The position numbers and the translations under genes are program-made. Under the pieces are notes generated by a model. The model worked only from the letters and a program-made list of their open reading frames with translations. It was not told where the DNA came from and made no database searches. From an uncultured Salinisphaerales bacterium (GTDB lineage: Bacteria > Pseudomonadota > Gammaproteobacteria > Nevskiales > CAJXLF01), in contig CAJXLF010000002.1 in the NCBI GenBank assembly GCA_913055805.1, positions 411,502 to 475,501 on the forward strand: 64,000 nt of DNA, in the 5' to 3' direction. Numbering within the stretch: position 1 is the stretch's first letter; each line of letters begins with the position of its first letter. This document shows positions 1 through 9,450 of the stretch, one piece after another.

Positions 1-20
1 AGAAAAGTTTAGCACAGGGT

Positions 21-992
21 TTAGAAAATCCCGTCGATATTTTTTCCCAAACCTGCTGAGCGCAGGGCTTGCAAGGCTTTCGGCAGCAAATCCGGCGCTT
101 CCGGGTCAAGCCATTCCTGGCGCGGCACGGAGCCCGGCCCGTTCCGCAACCAGGTCAACTGACGCTTGGCCAGCTGGCGTGTCGCGGCAATTCCACGCTG
201 TACCGCCTCATCCAGAGAGTAGTCGCCATCCAGGTGTCGCCAGAGCTGCCGGTAACCCACGCAGCGCATGGACGGCTTGCCCGGATCAAGGCCGGGGTGA
301 GCATGCAACCGGGCTACTTCCTCCAGAAAACCGGCCTTCATCATGAGGTGAAAACGCTGCTCAATGCGGCGATGCAACTCTGCCCTGTCTGGAGGATTGA
401 TCACCAACCTGACACCGGGCCAGGGAAACTCAGCCTCCGGCAATTCATAGGCACTGGGGCCACGACCGGTGATCTCGAGGATTTCCAGCGCACGCTGGAT
501 TCGCTGGGCGTCATTGGGATGAATACGTTCGGCCGTCTGCCTGTCTGCCTGCGCCAGGCGGGCATGCAAGGCCGGCCAGCCGCTCTGCTCGGCTTCGCGA
601 TCGATAAGCGCGCGCACCTCGGGGTCGGCATCGGGCAAATCACTGAGCCCGTGGAACAGCGCGCTGAAATACAGCATGGTGCCACCGACCAGCAGCGGGA
701 TGCGCCGCCGGGCGTGAATATCCTCAATTTCCCTGCGCGCGTCCGCGGCAAACCGGGCCGCCGAATAGCGCTCTGCCGGGTCGAGAAAATCGATCAACCT
801 GTGAGGTGCGCGGGCCAGCAGCTCAGTATCGGGCTTGGCGGTGCCGATATCCATTCCGCGATACACCATGGCTGAATCCACGCTCACGATATCAACCGGC
901 AGCTTCTCGACCAGGTCTACCGCCAGACCCGTTTTGCCCGAAGCCGTCGGTCCCATGAGAAAAATCACGGGCAGAGGTGCGTTGTCAGGCAT
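21..992 (-). CDS. miaA: tRNA dimethylallyltransferase MiaA
   Basis: MiaA transfers a dimethylallyl group from DMAPP to N6 of A37 in tRNAs reading UNN codons, the first step of ms2i6A formation. The 323-residue product has the usual family length. A P-loop (GPTASGKT) lies about 15 residues from the N-terminus, followed by the SVDSAMVYRGMDIGTAKP block that binds tRNA and DMAPP. ATG at 992 is chosen; a TTG two codons upstream is possible. The gene starts 15 nt after the mutL stop, so the two are probably co-transcribed, as in the common nnr-tsaE-ami-mutL-miaA-hfq cluster. hfq would be expected just beyond the left edge, but only 20 nt remain. The assignment is secure. Confidence 0.97.
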   Translation of the reverse strand: MPDNAPLPVIFLMGPTASGKTGLAVDLVEKLPVDIVSVDSAMVYRGMDIGTAKPDTELLARAPHRLIDFLDPAERYSAARFAADARREIEDIHARRRIPLLVGGTMLYFSALFHGLSDLPDADPEVRALIDREAEQSGWPALHARLAQADRQTAERIHPNDAQRIQRALEILEITGRGPSAYELPEAEFPWPGVRLVINPPDRAELHRRIEQRFHLMMKAGFLEEVARLHAHPGLDPGKPSMRCVGYRQLWRHLDGDYSLDEAVQRGIAATRQLAKRQLTWLRNGPGSVPRQEWLDPEAPDLLPKALQALRSAGLGKNIDGIF

Positions 993-1007
993 GGCCAATA
1001 CGGAAAA

Positions 1008-2843
1008 CTATTGCCCGCGCAGGAAAAGCCGGTCCAACTCACCCAACTCCAGTTTCACCCAGGTCGGCCGGCCGTGGTTACACATGCCGGCACGTTCGGT
1101 GTGTTCCATATCACGCAACAGGGCATTCATTTCAGGCAGGGTCAGTTGACGATGCGCCTTGATCGCGCCCCGGCACGCAACGGTTGCCAGCACATGCTCC
1201 ATGGCATGGCGCAGACGTGCGCTGCCTGTGTCTTCGTTATTCGCATCATCTTCATGTTCGGCGAGATCACTGAGCACATCCTGTATCAGCTGTTCCACGT
1301 TGATCTGCGAAGGCAGTAATACCGGAATGCTGCGGATTACAATCGCCTCCGGCCCACTTCGGCTGATCTCCATACCCATGCGTAAAAGCATCTCGGCATG
1401 CCGCTCGGCAAGATCCGCCTCACTTTCGCTGAGCCTGAGACTCACCGGTACCAGCAAAGGCTGATTGGGCACCCGGCCGGCCTCCAGTCGGTTTTTCAAA
1501 CCTTCATAGATGATGCGCTCATGCGCCGCGTGCATATCCACCAGCACCAGACCCTCGGCATTCTGGGCCAGGATGTAGATGCCGTGCAGTTGTCCCAGCG
1601 CATAACCCAGCGCTGATGCTGATTCCATCTCTGCGGCTGGTCGCTGATCGCGTTCTGGCGAAACGGCAGTAGACGAGAGCACGGCTGGATCCGGCACGGG
1701 CTGTTTTGCCACCTCGTAGACAGGCTGAACCTCGCTCACCCGTAAGTGCAGCGCATTCTGCTGTGGCTGTCGATGGTCATCAGACCGGGGCTGAACGCCC
1801 GGCGGCAACAGCGTGACGCGGTGCGCATCGCCGGCATCCGCAGGACGCTCATCGGCAATGGCCCGGTGAACCGCGTGAAACAGAAAATCGAACACCAGCC
1901 GGCTGTCACGGAAACGGACCTCCTGCTTGGCCGGGTGCGCGTTGACATCCACCTGCGCCGGATCGAGTTCCAGAAACAGCACATAGGCAGGAAAACGCTG
2001 ATTATGCAGAACATCGTGATAGGCGCGACGCAGCGCGGATTGCACCAGCTTGTCGCGCACCTGGCGACCGTTGACGTAAAAGAATTGCAGATCCGCCTGA
2101 CTACGGGAGAAGCTGGGTTGGGCGATCCAGCCGTGCAGGCGCATCCCGGCCGCCTCGTGATCAAGGCTCAGGGCATGCTCGATAAACCCGGTACTGCACA
2201 ACCTGGCAACCCGCTGAGTCTGCTCCAGTTCATCAGATGCGGCGCCCGCCTGCAAAATCTGGCTGCCGTTATGGCGCAACTCAAAACCCACATCAGGGCG
2301 GCTTAGCGCCAGGCGGCGGAACAATTGCTCGATATGGCGGAATTCGGTGCGTTCCGTCTTGAGAAACTTACGGCGCGCAGGAATGGCGTGAAAAAGATCG
2401 CGCACTTCCACCGTCGTCCCCGGAGGGTGTGCGGCCGGCCGTGGAGTATCCTGCCAGTCGCTGCCATCGCCACGCACGCTATAGCCCTGTTCAGCCCCGG
2501 CAGTGCGCGAGGTCAGTGACAGGCGCGCCACAGCGGCGATGCTGGGCAAGGCCTCCCCGCGAAAGCCAAGGCTGGCGACCTTTTCCAGGTCATCCAGACT
2601 GCTGATCTTGCTGGTGGCATGACGCGCCAGCGCCAAGGGCAGCTCTTCCCGGGCTATGCCAAAACCATCATCGCGCACCCGTATCAGTCGCAGACCACCC
2701 TGCTCGACTTCCAGCAGAATATGCCGGGCGCCCGCATCCAGGCTGTTTTCCACCAGTTCCTTGACTACGGATGCGGGGCGTTCCACCACCTCCCCGGCGG
2801 CAATCTGGCTGATTAACTGGGGTTCCAGCTGGCGAATTGGCAT
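1008..2843 (-). CDS. mutL: DNA mismatch repair protein MutL
   Basis: MutL links MutS mismatch recognition to strand removal. The 611-residue protein has the N-terminal GHKL ATPase motifs in order: AGEVVERPASVVKELVEN near residue 17, DDGFGI, and GFRGEALPSI near residue 94. The C-terminal dimerisation domain contains DMHAAHERIIYE near residue 433, which fits the DxHAxxExxxxE endonuclease motif, and CNHGRP near residue 590. By family knowledge this implies a nicking MutL of the MutH-independent type, as in Pseudomonas. The variable linker is about residues 330-410. It lies between amiC and miaA on the same strand. The ATG at 2843 begins MPIRQLEPQLISQIAAGE, the normal MutL N-terminus. Confidence 0.97.
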   Translation of the reverse strand: MPIRQLEPQLISQIAAGEVVERPASVVKELVENSLDAGARHILLEVEQGGLRLIRVRDDGFGIAREELPLALARHATSKISSLDDLEKVASLGFRGEALPSIAAVARLSLTSRTAGAEQGYSVRGDGSDWQDTPRPAAHPPGTTVEVRDLFHAIPARRKFLKTERTEFRHIEQLFRRLALSRPDVGFELRHNGSQILQAGAASDELEQTQRVARLCSTGFIEHALSLDHEAAGMRLHGWIAQPSFSRSQADLQFFYVNGRQVRDKLVQSALRRAYHDVLHNQRFPAYVLFLELDPAQVDVNAHPAKQEVRFRDSRLVFDFLFHAVHRAIADERPADAGDAHRVTLLPPGVQPRSDDHRQPQQNALHLRVSEVQPVYEVAKQPVPDPAVLSSTAVSPERDQRPAAEMESASALGYALGQLHGIYILAQNAEGLVLVDMHAAHERIIYEGLKNRLEAGRVPNQPLLVPVSLRLSESEADLAERHAEMLLRMGMEISRSGPEAIVIRSIPVLLPSQINVEQLIQDVLSDLAEHEDDANNEDTGSARLRHAMEHVLATVACRGAIKAHRQLTLPEMNALLRDMEHTERAGMCNHGRPTWVKLELGELDRLFLRGQ

Positions 2844-2905
2844 GCGTCAAATAAAAACCGGGCTGTTTCGAAGCCCGGTAGTGTAACGCGACTGGGAGAA
2901 AAGCT

Positions 2906-4267
2906 TCAGCTGTCGGTCGGAATGGTCAATACCTGCCCCACCCGCACCACGTCACCGCGAATGTTGTTCGCGGCACGCAGGTCGTTCAGGCGCACGCGAT
3001 ATTGCTGGGCGATTTCCGAAAGCGTTTCGCCCTGGCGAATCTTGTGCGTGGTGAAAGCGCCCGCACTGGCCACGGTTTCTCCCGCGGGTCGGTAAGTCGA
3101 GAAGTACCCGTGTACACCGTCAAAAATCGCAGCAGCCATTTTCTTCTGATAATGCGAGGAACGCAGTTTCTGCTCTTCACCCGGATTGGAGATAAAGGCT
3201 GTTTCGACCAGAACGGAGGGAATATCCGGTGATTTCAGTACCATGAAACCCGCCTGCTGGACGGTTTTCTTGTGCAGATGCCCCAGCTTGCCCATCTGGC
3301 TCAGAATGCGTCCACCCACATCAAAACTGGCCTCCAGACTGGCGCTCTGGGTGAGATCAAGCATTACCGATGCCAAGGTATTGTCCTTGCCCTTCAGGCT
3401 GACACCACCGACCAGATCGGACGCGTTTTCACGCCGCGCCAGCCAGCGTGCATATTCACTGCTGGCGCCACGGCTTGACAGAACATACACCGAGCCACCG
3501 CGCGCCGAGCTGCGGCGAAAAGCATCGGCATGTATGGATACAAAAAGATCCGCGTCGTACTTGCGGGCCCGGTCCATGCGTTCACGCAGACCAATATAGT
3601 AATCACCATCGCGAATCAATACGCCCTTCATACCCGGCTGCGCATTAATCAGCTTGGCCAGTTCGCGCGATATTGCCAGGGCAACGTGCTTTTCCTTGGT
3701 GCCTTTTGGTCCGCGCGCGCCATGGTCTTCACCGCCGTGCCCCGCATCAATTGCGACGACTCGCAGCGAAGGGGTATATTTCTGCGTACCGTCGGGCACC
3801 TGTGGCTCGGCGATGGTTATTTCCGGTTCATCGTCAACGATCTGGGGTTGCTGGCCGACCGGTTTCAGATCCACCACCAGCCGATGGCTGTACTGGTCAT
3901 TGGGGTCAAGAGCAAAACTCTCATGCTCGATCTGGCCTTGCACATCCAGCACCACGCGGATGTCATGGCCGTTGCGCACACCGGTACGCACCGACTTGAT
4001 CAGACCCTTGCCATCAATATTCTGATAGCTGCCCTTCTCGCCATAGGCATTGCGAATATCAATAACAACGCGATTGGGGTTTTCGAGCGTGAACAGTTTG
4101 TAATGAACACGCCCACCCAGGTCGAACACTATGCGGGTATGGTCGGGTGCGGCCCAGATGCGCACATCTTGCAAGGCCACCTTGGCCCAGGCATTACTCG
4201 ACGCCCCCAGCATTAGTACGGCCAGTACGGCTGAATAGACGAATTTAGAGACGTTATCCCGGAACAT
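2906..4267 (-). CDS. amiC: N-acetylmuramoyl-L-alanine amidase (AmiB/AmiC type, AMIN + LysM)
   Basis: This is a periplasmic zinc amidase that cleaves the peptide stem from MurNAc during septum splitting. The 453-residue precursor has a signal peptide (hydrophobic VYSAVLAVLMLGASSNAWA), an AMIN domain at about residues 30-130 that targets the septum, and an Amidase_3 domain at about 170-395. Zinc-binding motifs are visible: DAGHGGEDHGARG, VSIHADAF and VLVETAFISNPGEE. A LysM repeat (HKIRQGETLSEIAQQY) fills the C-terminus, an arrangement more like AmiB/Pseudomonas AmiB than E. coli AmiC, so the gene letter is uncertain. ATG at 4267 is preferred over GTG at 4276 because GGAGGG sits 9 nt upstream of the ATG. 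A plausible own promoter lies upstream. Confidence 0.93.
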   Translation of the reverse strand: MFRDNVSKFVYSAVLAVLMLGASSNAWAKVALQDVRIWAAPDHTRIVFDLGGRVHYKLFTLENPNRVVIDIRNAYGEKGSYQNIDGKGLIKSVRTGVRNGHDIRVVLDVQGQIEHESFALDPNDQYSHRLVVDLKPVGQQPQIVDDEPEITIAEPQVPDGTQKYTPSLRVVAIDAGHGGEDHGARGPKGTKEKHVALAISRELAKLINAQPGMKGVLIRDGDYYIGLRERMDRARKYDADLFVSIHADAFRRSSARGGSVYVLSSRGASSEYARWLARRENASDLVGGVSLKGKDNTLASVMLDLTQSASLEASFDVGGRILSQMGKLGHLHKKTVQQAGFMVLKSPDIPSVLVETAFISNPGEEQKLRSSHYQKKMAAAIFDGVHGYFSTYRPAGETVASAGAFTTHKIRQGETLSEIAQQYRVRLNDLRAANNIRGDVVRVGQVLTIPTDS

Positions 4268-4310
4268 GGGCAACACCCTCCACTAAATCCCTGGGCAGAT
4301 AGTCGCCCAA

Positions 4311-4339
4311 AGACTAGCCCCCCAATTTTAAAAATGCAA
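4311..4339 (-). promoter_or_regulatory. Probable sigma-70 promoter for amiC-mutL-miaA
   Basis: On the minus strand TTGCAT (4334-4339) is followed after exactly 17 nt by TAGTCT (4311-4316), about 45 nt upstream of the amiC start. It sits in the 130-nt gap after tsaE, the largest gap in this part of the cluster. No strong terminator is seen before it, so read-through from tsaE is also possible. Confidence 0.5.
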
Positions 4340-4400
4340 GTTTTTCTTTATAAACAGCAGACAACGCCAGCTTGTTTATCCAGCGCAAGAGAAACTACCG

Positions 4401-4880
4401 CTATCCCACTGACTCGTCGTCAGCGACGAGATTCTCCAGCCACTGTTGGCCACGCGCAGTGCCCGCCCGGCATGCAAGACGCCGACCCGGTGGCGCATCC
4501 TGAAACTGCAGACAGAGATCCGCGGCCGGTAACCAGCCCCGCCCGTGTTCGGGCCATTCCACCAGCAACAGGTCGGCTCCCGGATCAAAGTCCCGGACAC
4601 CCAGATATTCCAGCTCCTCAGGATCACTGAGACGATATAAATCCATATGGAAGATACGCAGCGGGCCGGCATTATACGGTTCTACCAGGGTATAGCTAGG
4701 ACTCACGACGCGCCCCTCGACACCCAGGGCCCGCAAACAGGCTCTGGCCAGCGTGGTTTTCCCCGCCCCCAGGTCCCCCTGCAGAAGAATGACCCCACAC
4801 GGTGTATCCAGGCTTTTCGCCAGGCGCCGCGCAAACGCAGCGGTCGCTGCCTCGTCAGGCAGGTCGAAGAATACGCTCAC
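4401..4880 (-). CDS. tsaE: tRNA t6A biosynthesis ATPase TsaE
   Basis: TsaE (YjeE) is the ATPase partner of TsaB-TsaD in making N6-threonylcarbamoyladenosine at position 37 of ANN-decoding tRNAs. The 159-residue product has the family Walker A QGDLGAGKTTLARACL near residue 34, SPSYTLVEPY near 60, FHMDLYRL near 76, and the LLLVEWPEHG motif near 105. The start is a GTG at 4880, 3 nt after the nnr stop, so translation is likely coupled. The short length and nnr-tsaE-ami order are standard for gammaproteobacteria. Confidence 0.95.
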   Translation of the reverse strand: MSVFFDLPDEAATAAFARRLAKSLDTPCGVILLQGDLGAGKTTLARACLRALGVEGRVVSPSYTLVEPYNAGPLRIFHMDLYRLSDPEELEYLGVRDFDPGADLLLVEWPEHGRGWLPAADLCLQFQDAPPGRRLACRAGTARGQQWLENLVADDESVG

Positions 4881-4883
4881 GCT

Positions 4884-6383
4884 TCAATCCGGTCCGACCG
4901 ATGGGTTCACCAGGCTGCGTAGATGCGGTAACAGATCACTGGGTAACAGACCCCTCTCGCCATCTTTTGCCGCCAGATCACCGGCCCGTGCATGCACATC
5001 GACTGCCAGCCGCGCGGCATCGTATAAACCCAGGCCCTGCGCCAGCAACGCCACAATCACGCCGCCCAGCAAATCACCCATACCGCCCACCGCCATACCC
5101 GGATTACCCGCTGTGCATAACGTGACCGGCTGATTCTCAACCGCCACCAGGGTGCCCGCCCCTTTCAAGACTGCTACACCCCCATAGCGGGTTACCAGGC
5201 CCTGCACGGCACCCAAACGATCCGCCTGTATGTCAGCGTTGGAAGCTTCAAGAAGCCGCGCTGCCTCACCCGGATGTGGTGTAAGCACCCAGTTTGTCCG
5301 TTGCCCAGGATTGGCCGCCAAAAGATTCAACCCATCGGCATCCACCACCAGCGGTAACCGGCTGTCAATGACCTTGGCCCAGAGCACCCGCCCCCAGTCA
5401 CCCTGACCCAGGCCCGGCCCGAGTAATACGGCATCCGTCGACGACAGCAGGGAATCCAGGTCTTCGGGCGACTCCACACCCCGGCACATCAGTTCGGGGC
5501 GCGCCTGACTCATGGCGACAGCAGCCTCGGGGCGGGTAGCTACCGATACCAGGCCGGCGCCACTGCGCAAGGCCGCTTCCGCAGCAAGGCGAATGGCGCC
5601 GGCAGTACCATAATCACCGCCAATGCAAAGCACGTGGCCGTGCCGATTCTTATGCGCATCCCGTTTGCGTGGCGGCAGGCAACGCTGATACTCCTGCGGA
5701 CCGATGCGGACAACGGCCGGCGGCAATTCGTCATAAACGCGGGCCGGCACTGCAAGATCATCGAAAACCAGTTCCCCGGCGCAAGCGGGGCCGCTACCAA
5801 TCAACAAACCCACTTTCATGCCGATAAAGGTCACCGTTGTATCCGCACGAACAGCTGCGCCCAGCACTTGCCCGGTGTCTGCGTGCAGACCCGAGGGAAT
5901 ATCCACACCCAGCACGCCTGCGCCCGCCTGCGCGGCCGCATTGATTCGCTGCACTGCATCCAGAAACGCCCCTTCGACTGCGCGATCGGTTCCGGTACCC
6001 AGCAGGGCATCGACCACTACATCGGCCTGCACCGGCGGCGCGGACATCACCGCAGGATAACCGCCGGCTTGCTTATAGGCCTGCAGGGCGCGCAGAGCAT
6101 CGCCTTTAAGCCGCCCGGGATCACAAAGCAGTTCGAGCGTCACATCAAGCCCTTCTGCCAGAGCAAGCATGCCGATGACGCAACCATCGCCTCCATTGTT
6201 GCCCGGCCCGCACACAATATGCAGATGCCGGGCATCAGGCCAGCGCTTGCGTAAAACGCCATAAGCCGCAGCGGCAGCACGTTGCATAAGGTCAAAACCG
6301 GGAATGCCATGCTCTTCAATGGCACGGCGGTCCAGTTCTCGCACCTGCTCGGCACGATATAGCGTATTGGGTAAGGCGCTCAT
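4884..6383 (-). CDS. nnr: Bifunctional NAD(P)H-hydrate repair enzyme Nnr
   Basis: This is a fusion of NAD(P)HX epimerase (NnrE, residues about 1-215) and ADP-dependent (S)-NAD(P)HX dehydratase (NnrD, about 225-495), which repair hydrated NAD(P)H. The epimerase half shows CGPGNNGGDG and VVDALLGTGTDR. The dehydratase half shows CIGGDYGTAGAIRLA, LGPGLGQ, DADGLN, TPHPGEAARLL and the phosphate-binding GNPGMAVGGMGDLLGGV. The 499-residue length matches E. coli YjeF/Nnr. It immediately precedes tsaE (3-nt gap). Confidence 0.95.
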   Translation of the reverse strand: MSALPNTLYRAEQVRELDRRAIEEHGIPGFDLMQRAAAAAYGVLRKRWPDARHLHIVCGPGNNGGDGCVIGMLALAEGLDVTLELLCDPGRLKGDALRALQAYKQAGGYPAVMSAPPVQADVVVDALLGTGTDRAVEGAFLDAVQRINAAAQAGAGVLGVDIPSGLHADTGQVLGAAVRADTTVTFIGMKVGLLIGSGPACAGELVFDDLAVPARVYDELPPAVVRIGPQEYQRCLPPRKRDAHKNRHGHVLCIGGDYGTAGAIRLAAEAALRSGAGLVSVATRPEAAVAMSQARPELMCRGVESPEDLDSLLSSTDAVLLGPGLGQGDWGRVLWAKVIDSRLPLVVDADGLNLLAANPGQRTNWVLTPHPGEAARLLEASNADIQADRLGAVQGLVTRYGGVAVLKGAGTLVAVENQPVTLCTAGNPGMAVGGMGDLLGGVIVALLAQGLGLYDAARLAVDVHARAGDLAAKDGERGLLPSDLLPHLRSLVNPSVGPD

Positions 6384-6424
6384 GTCGCCATTATAGAAAA
6401 GCAGCGGAAAAAAACCTGGTTTGT

Positions 6425-8020
6425 CTATCGCTGCCTGAGATAGCGCTGCAGCAACATGCGGGTCGATGGGTCATGTTCGTCAGGATTGCCCGCTTCGATG
6501 TCCTGTAATAGACGTCTGGCCAGGCGCTTGCCCTCCTCAACCCCCCATTGATCGAAGGCATTGATATACCAGATAACGGATTGCACGAAGACCTTGTGTT
6601 CATAAAGCGCCAGCAGCGCACCCAGGCAATAAGGCGACAGATCATCGAGCAGAATCATTGTGCTCGGCCGGTTACCCGGCAGGACCCGGTGTTCAGCCAG
6701 AGAGGCTCCATCTGCCTGCAGACTGTCGGCGCTGCGCCCTTCCATCAAAGCCTGCGCCTGGGCCAGGCAGTTGGCTACCAATGCATCCTGTTGCGACGGA
6801 TAAGGCTGATTCACCTTGAGCGGCAGAATGAAATCCACCGGCACAATCTGCGGCCCCTGGTGTAAACGTTGCATGAAGGCATGCTGGGCATTGGTACCGA
6901 CCTCACCCCATAAAGCAGGCGCAGTGGCATAACTGACCGGCTTTCCATCGCGGTCCACCGACTTGCCGTTGCTTTCCATTTCCAGTTGCTGCAAATAGCC
7001 TGGCAACCAGAGAAGATAATTACTGTACGGCAACACCACATGCTGGTTGACGCGCAGAAAATTGGTATGCCAGATACCCAGCAGTCCCATCACTACCGGC
7101 AAATTCTGCTGCAATGGCGCATGCCGAAAATGCGCATCCATCGCACGCGCACCTTCCAGCAGCGCTTCAAACGCAGGCAGGCCGATGGCAATGGCCAATG
7201 CTGTACCCACGGTCGACCAGACGGAAAAGCGTCCGCCGACCCAGTCCCAGAAAGGCAACACCAGGCCGGCCCCGAAAGCCTCGGCGCGCTGGCTCCGGGC
7301 ACTGATGGCAACAAAATGCTGACTGACACCTTCCGCCGGCACAGCGGCTTTTATCCATTCGCGCGCCAGCTCTGCGTTGGCCAGGGTTTCCGTCGTCGTA
7401 AAGCTCTTGGAGACCACGAGAAACAGCGTGGTTTCAGGGTCAAGCCCGCGCAGGGTTTCATGCAGCTCACTGCCATCTCCATTGCCGACGAAGTGCACAC
7501 GCGGCCGCCCGTCGCAATACGGCGTCAGGGCTGTCGCCAACATGCGCGGGCCCAGGTCAGAACCGCCGATGCCCAGATTCACCACATCAGTAACCGTCTG
7601 GCCCGTACCACATTGCCAATGCCCGCTGCGCACGGACTCGCAAAATTCCGCCATGCGCGCATAACCCTGTCGCACTGCAGGCATGACATTGAATTCTTCA
7701 GAAGGAAAAACAGCCGAGTGTTCCTGGCGTAGCGCCATATGCAGCACCGGCCGGTCCTCGGTGTGATTGATATGCTCGCCAGTGAAAAGACGCTCGATCC
7801 AGGCTGGCAATTCGGCCTGTTCGGCCAGCCCTGTCAGGGCCTGGAGAATGCTGTCATCAACAGGTTGCTTGGAATAGTCCACAAACAGACCGGCCACCTG
7901 CGCGGAATAACGCTGAGCACGGGCCGGGTCGGTGGCAAAAGATTCGGATATGCGTGGCGCCGGACCGGCAGCCAGAACCTGCAGTTCCCGCCAGGCAGGC
8001 AGCGAATCAGGTCGCGGCAT
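6425..8020 (-). CDS. pgi: Glucose-6-phosphate isomerase
   Basis: Pgi interconverts glucose-6-phosphate and fructose-6-phosphate in the cytoplasm. Family signatures are plain: VNLGIGGSDLGPRML near residue 150, VVSKSFTTTET near 205, and GYLQQLEMESNGKSVDRDG in the conserved substrate-binding stretch around 340. The C-terminal region has SVIWYINAFDQWGVEEGK with the catalytic lysine environment. ATG at 8020 gives 531 residues beginning MPRPDSLPAWRELQ; a GTG six codons upstream is the alternative. It follows panD by 56 nt on the same strand. This position after panBCD matches the Pseudomonas arrangement. Confidence 0.97.
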   Translation of the reverse strand: MPRPDSLPAWRELQVLAAGPAPRISESFATDPARAQRYSAQVAGLFVDYSKQPVDDSILQALTGLAEQAELPAWIERLFTGEHINHTEDRPVLHMALRQEHSAVFPSEEFNVMPAVRQGYARMAEFCESVRSGHWQCGTGQTVTDVVNLGIGGSDLGPRMLATALTPYCDGRPRVHFVGNGDGSELHETLRGLDPETTLFLVVSKSFTTTETLANAELAREWIKAAVPAEGVSQHFVAISARSQRAEAFGAGLVLPFWDWVGGRFSVWSTVGTALAIAIGLPAFEALLEGARAMDAHFRHAPLQQNLPVVMGLLGIWHTNFLRVNQHVVLPYSNYLLWLPGYLQQLEMESNGKSVDRDGKPVSYATAPALWGEVGTNAQHAFMQRLHQGPQIVPVDFILPLKVNQPYPSQQDALVANCLAQAQALMEGRSADSLQADGASLAEHRVLPGNRPSTMILLDDLSPYCLGALLALYEHKVFVQSVIWYINAFDQWGVEEGKRLARRLLQDIEAGNPDEHDPSTRMLLQRYLRQR

Positions 8021-8076
8021 CGCCCACCCCGGGGTCACTGCGGCCGATGCGCGGCATGCCGGACGCTATCGCCTGC

Positions 8077-8457
8077 TCAGGCGGCCTGCGCCGGAATGGT
8101 GTTTCGCGTATGGGTGATGTTGTTATCGACGTCGAGGTAGACCAGACGCGGCTGGTAGCGCTTGGCCTCACCCTGGCTCATGCGAGCATAGGTGCAGATA
8201 ATCAGACGATCACCAGGACTGGCCTTGTGCGCAGCTGCGCCATTGACGGAAATCACCCTTGAGCCACGTTCGGCAAGAATTGCATAGGTCGTGAACCGCT
8301 CACCGTTGGTGACGTTGTAGATCTCGATCTGCTCGTATTCCAGGATACCGGCAGCCTCGAGCAGTTCCTCGTCTATGGCACAGGAACCCTCATAGTCCAA
8401 CTCTGCGTGAGTAACACAGGCCCTATGGAGCTTGGATTTTAGCAACGTTAATTCCAT
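8077..8457 (-). CDS. panD: Aspartate 1-decarboxylase precursor PanD
   Basis: PanD decarboxylates aspartate to beta-alanine for pantothenate. It is made as a pi-protein that self-cleaves between Gly24 and Ser25, and Ser25 becomes the pyruvoyl cofactor. That site is present as YEGSCAID with Ser at residue 25. The 126-residue length and the motifs [13 protein letters not shown] and [17 protein letters not shown] are those of the family. It is the third pan gene of the cluster but is separated from panC by 142 nt, so it may have its own promoter. The pro-enzyme may need PanM in some gammaproteobacteria; none is seen here. Confidence 0.96.
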   Translation of the reverse strand: MELTLLKSKLHRACVTHAELDYEGSCAIDEELLEAAGILEYEQIEIYNVTNGERFTTYAILAERGSRVISVNGAAAHKASPGDRLIICTYARMSQGEAKRYQPRLVYLDVDNNITHTRNTIPAQAA

Positions 8458-8599
8458 GGCAGGCTCTCTTGTAGCTTCACCAGGTCGTTGAGCGGTGTGA
8501 GTTTTATTGGATAGCGAGCAGTGCGTCTACCCGTCATCCCCCCGTCATGGCAGTCATTCGTTGCCTACAGCCTTAGCGTATCAGCTGCATACAGGCACT

Positions 8600-9442
8600 T
8601 TATACACTTACCTCAATATTATCTATAAGTCGGGCAGAACCCAACCTGGCTGCCACCAGAAGCGCGAAATGGTGCATCGCAGTATCGGGTGCTGTCAAGT
8701 CCGGTGACGCGATCGTCATATATTCAGTTTTGAAGCCCCGGGCATCCAGCGTCTGCCGCGCCTCGTTTTCCAGGGCGGTGAAATCCCGTTCACCTGCGCG
8801 CAAACGCTCGGCGGTAGCGCATAACTGGGCATATAAGGCCGGCGCCAATGCGCGCTCCCCTGCGGTCAGATACTGGTTGCGTGAACTCATGGCCAGACCG
8901 TCGTCTTCGCGCACTGTGGGCTCGCCGATAATTTCAATCGGCAGATGCAATGCGCGCGCTAAGCGCCGGATCACCGCGAGCTGCTGATAGTCCTTCTGCC
9001 CGAACACTGCCACATCCGGCTGCACCTGGTTGAACAGCACGGTGACCACGGTGGCCACGCCGGTGAAATGCCCCGGCCGGTGCGCCCCGCAGAGAATACT
9101 GTCCAGGCCCGGTACCTGCACCTCCACCGCCCCCGGCCCCAGCGGGTACATGGTGTCGACGTCGGGATGGAAAATCAGGTCGGCGCCGATGGCTTCCAGC
9201 GCCTGACTGTCGGCTTCCAGGGTGCGTGGATAACGGTCCAGATCTTCGTTGACGCCAAACTGGGTGGGATTGACGAAAATGCTCACCACTACACGGTCGG
9301 CATGCTTCTGCGCGCTTTTCACCAGCTGCAAATGGCCGGCATGCAGATTGCCCATGGTCGGCGCCAGGGCAATGCGCTGGCCCGCAGCCCGCCATTCGGC
9401 GAGCTGCGCACGCAGCGCGGAGAGGTCGGAAACGAGTTGCAT
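8600..9442 (-). CDS. panC: Pantothenate synthetase PanC
   Basis: PanC condenses pantoate and beta-alanine using ATP, giving pantothenate. The start is the ATG at 9442, giving 280 residues; the open frame continues upstream only as non-homologous sequence overlapping panB. Motifs include the nucleotidyltransferase PTMGNLHAGHLQLV near residue 30, FVNPTQFG near 62, VFGQKDYQQLAVIRRL near 150, and MSSRNQYL near 185, all hallmark PanC residues. It begins 8 nt after the panB stop, so panB-panC is one transcription unit. Confidence 0.97.
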   Translation of the reverse strand: MQLVSDLSALRAQLAEWRAAGQRIALAPTMGNLHAGHLQLVKSAQKHADRVVVSIFVNPTQFGVNEDLDRYPRTLEADSQALEAIGADLIFHPDVDTMYPLGPGAVEVQVPGLDSILCGAHRPGHFTGVATVVTVLFNQVQPDVAVFGQKDYQQLAVIRRLARALHLPIEIIGEPTVREDDGLAMSSRNQYLTAGERALAPALYAQLCATAERLRAGERDFTALENEARQTLDARGFKTEYMTIASPDLTAPDTAMHHFALLVAARLGSARLIDNIEVSV

Positions 9443-9450
9443 CGCCGTGC

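Noticed and set aside
69..875. 268-codon open frame on the plus strand opposite miaA
   Set aside because: It lies entirely antisense to a well-supported gene, has no recognisable domain or ribosome site, and reflects the GC-rich codon pattern of miaA.
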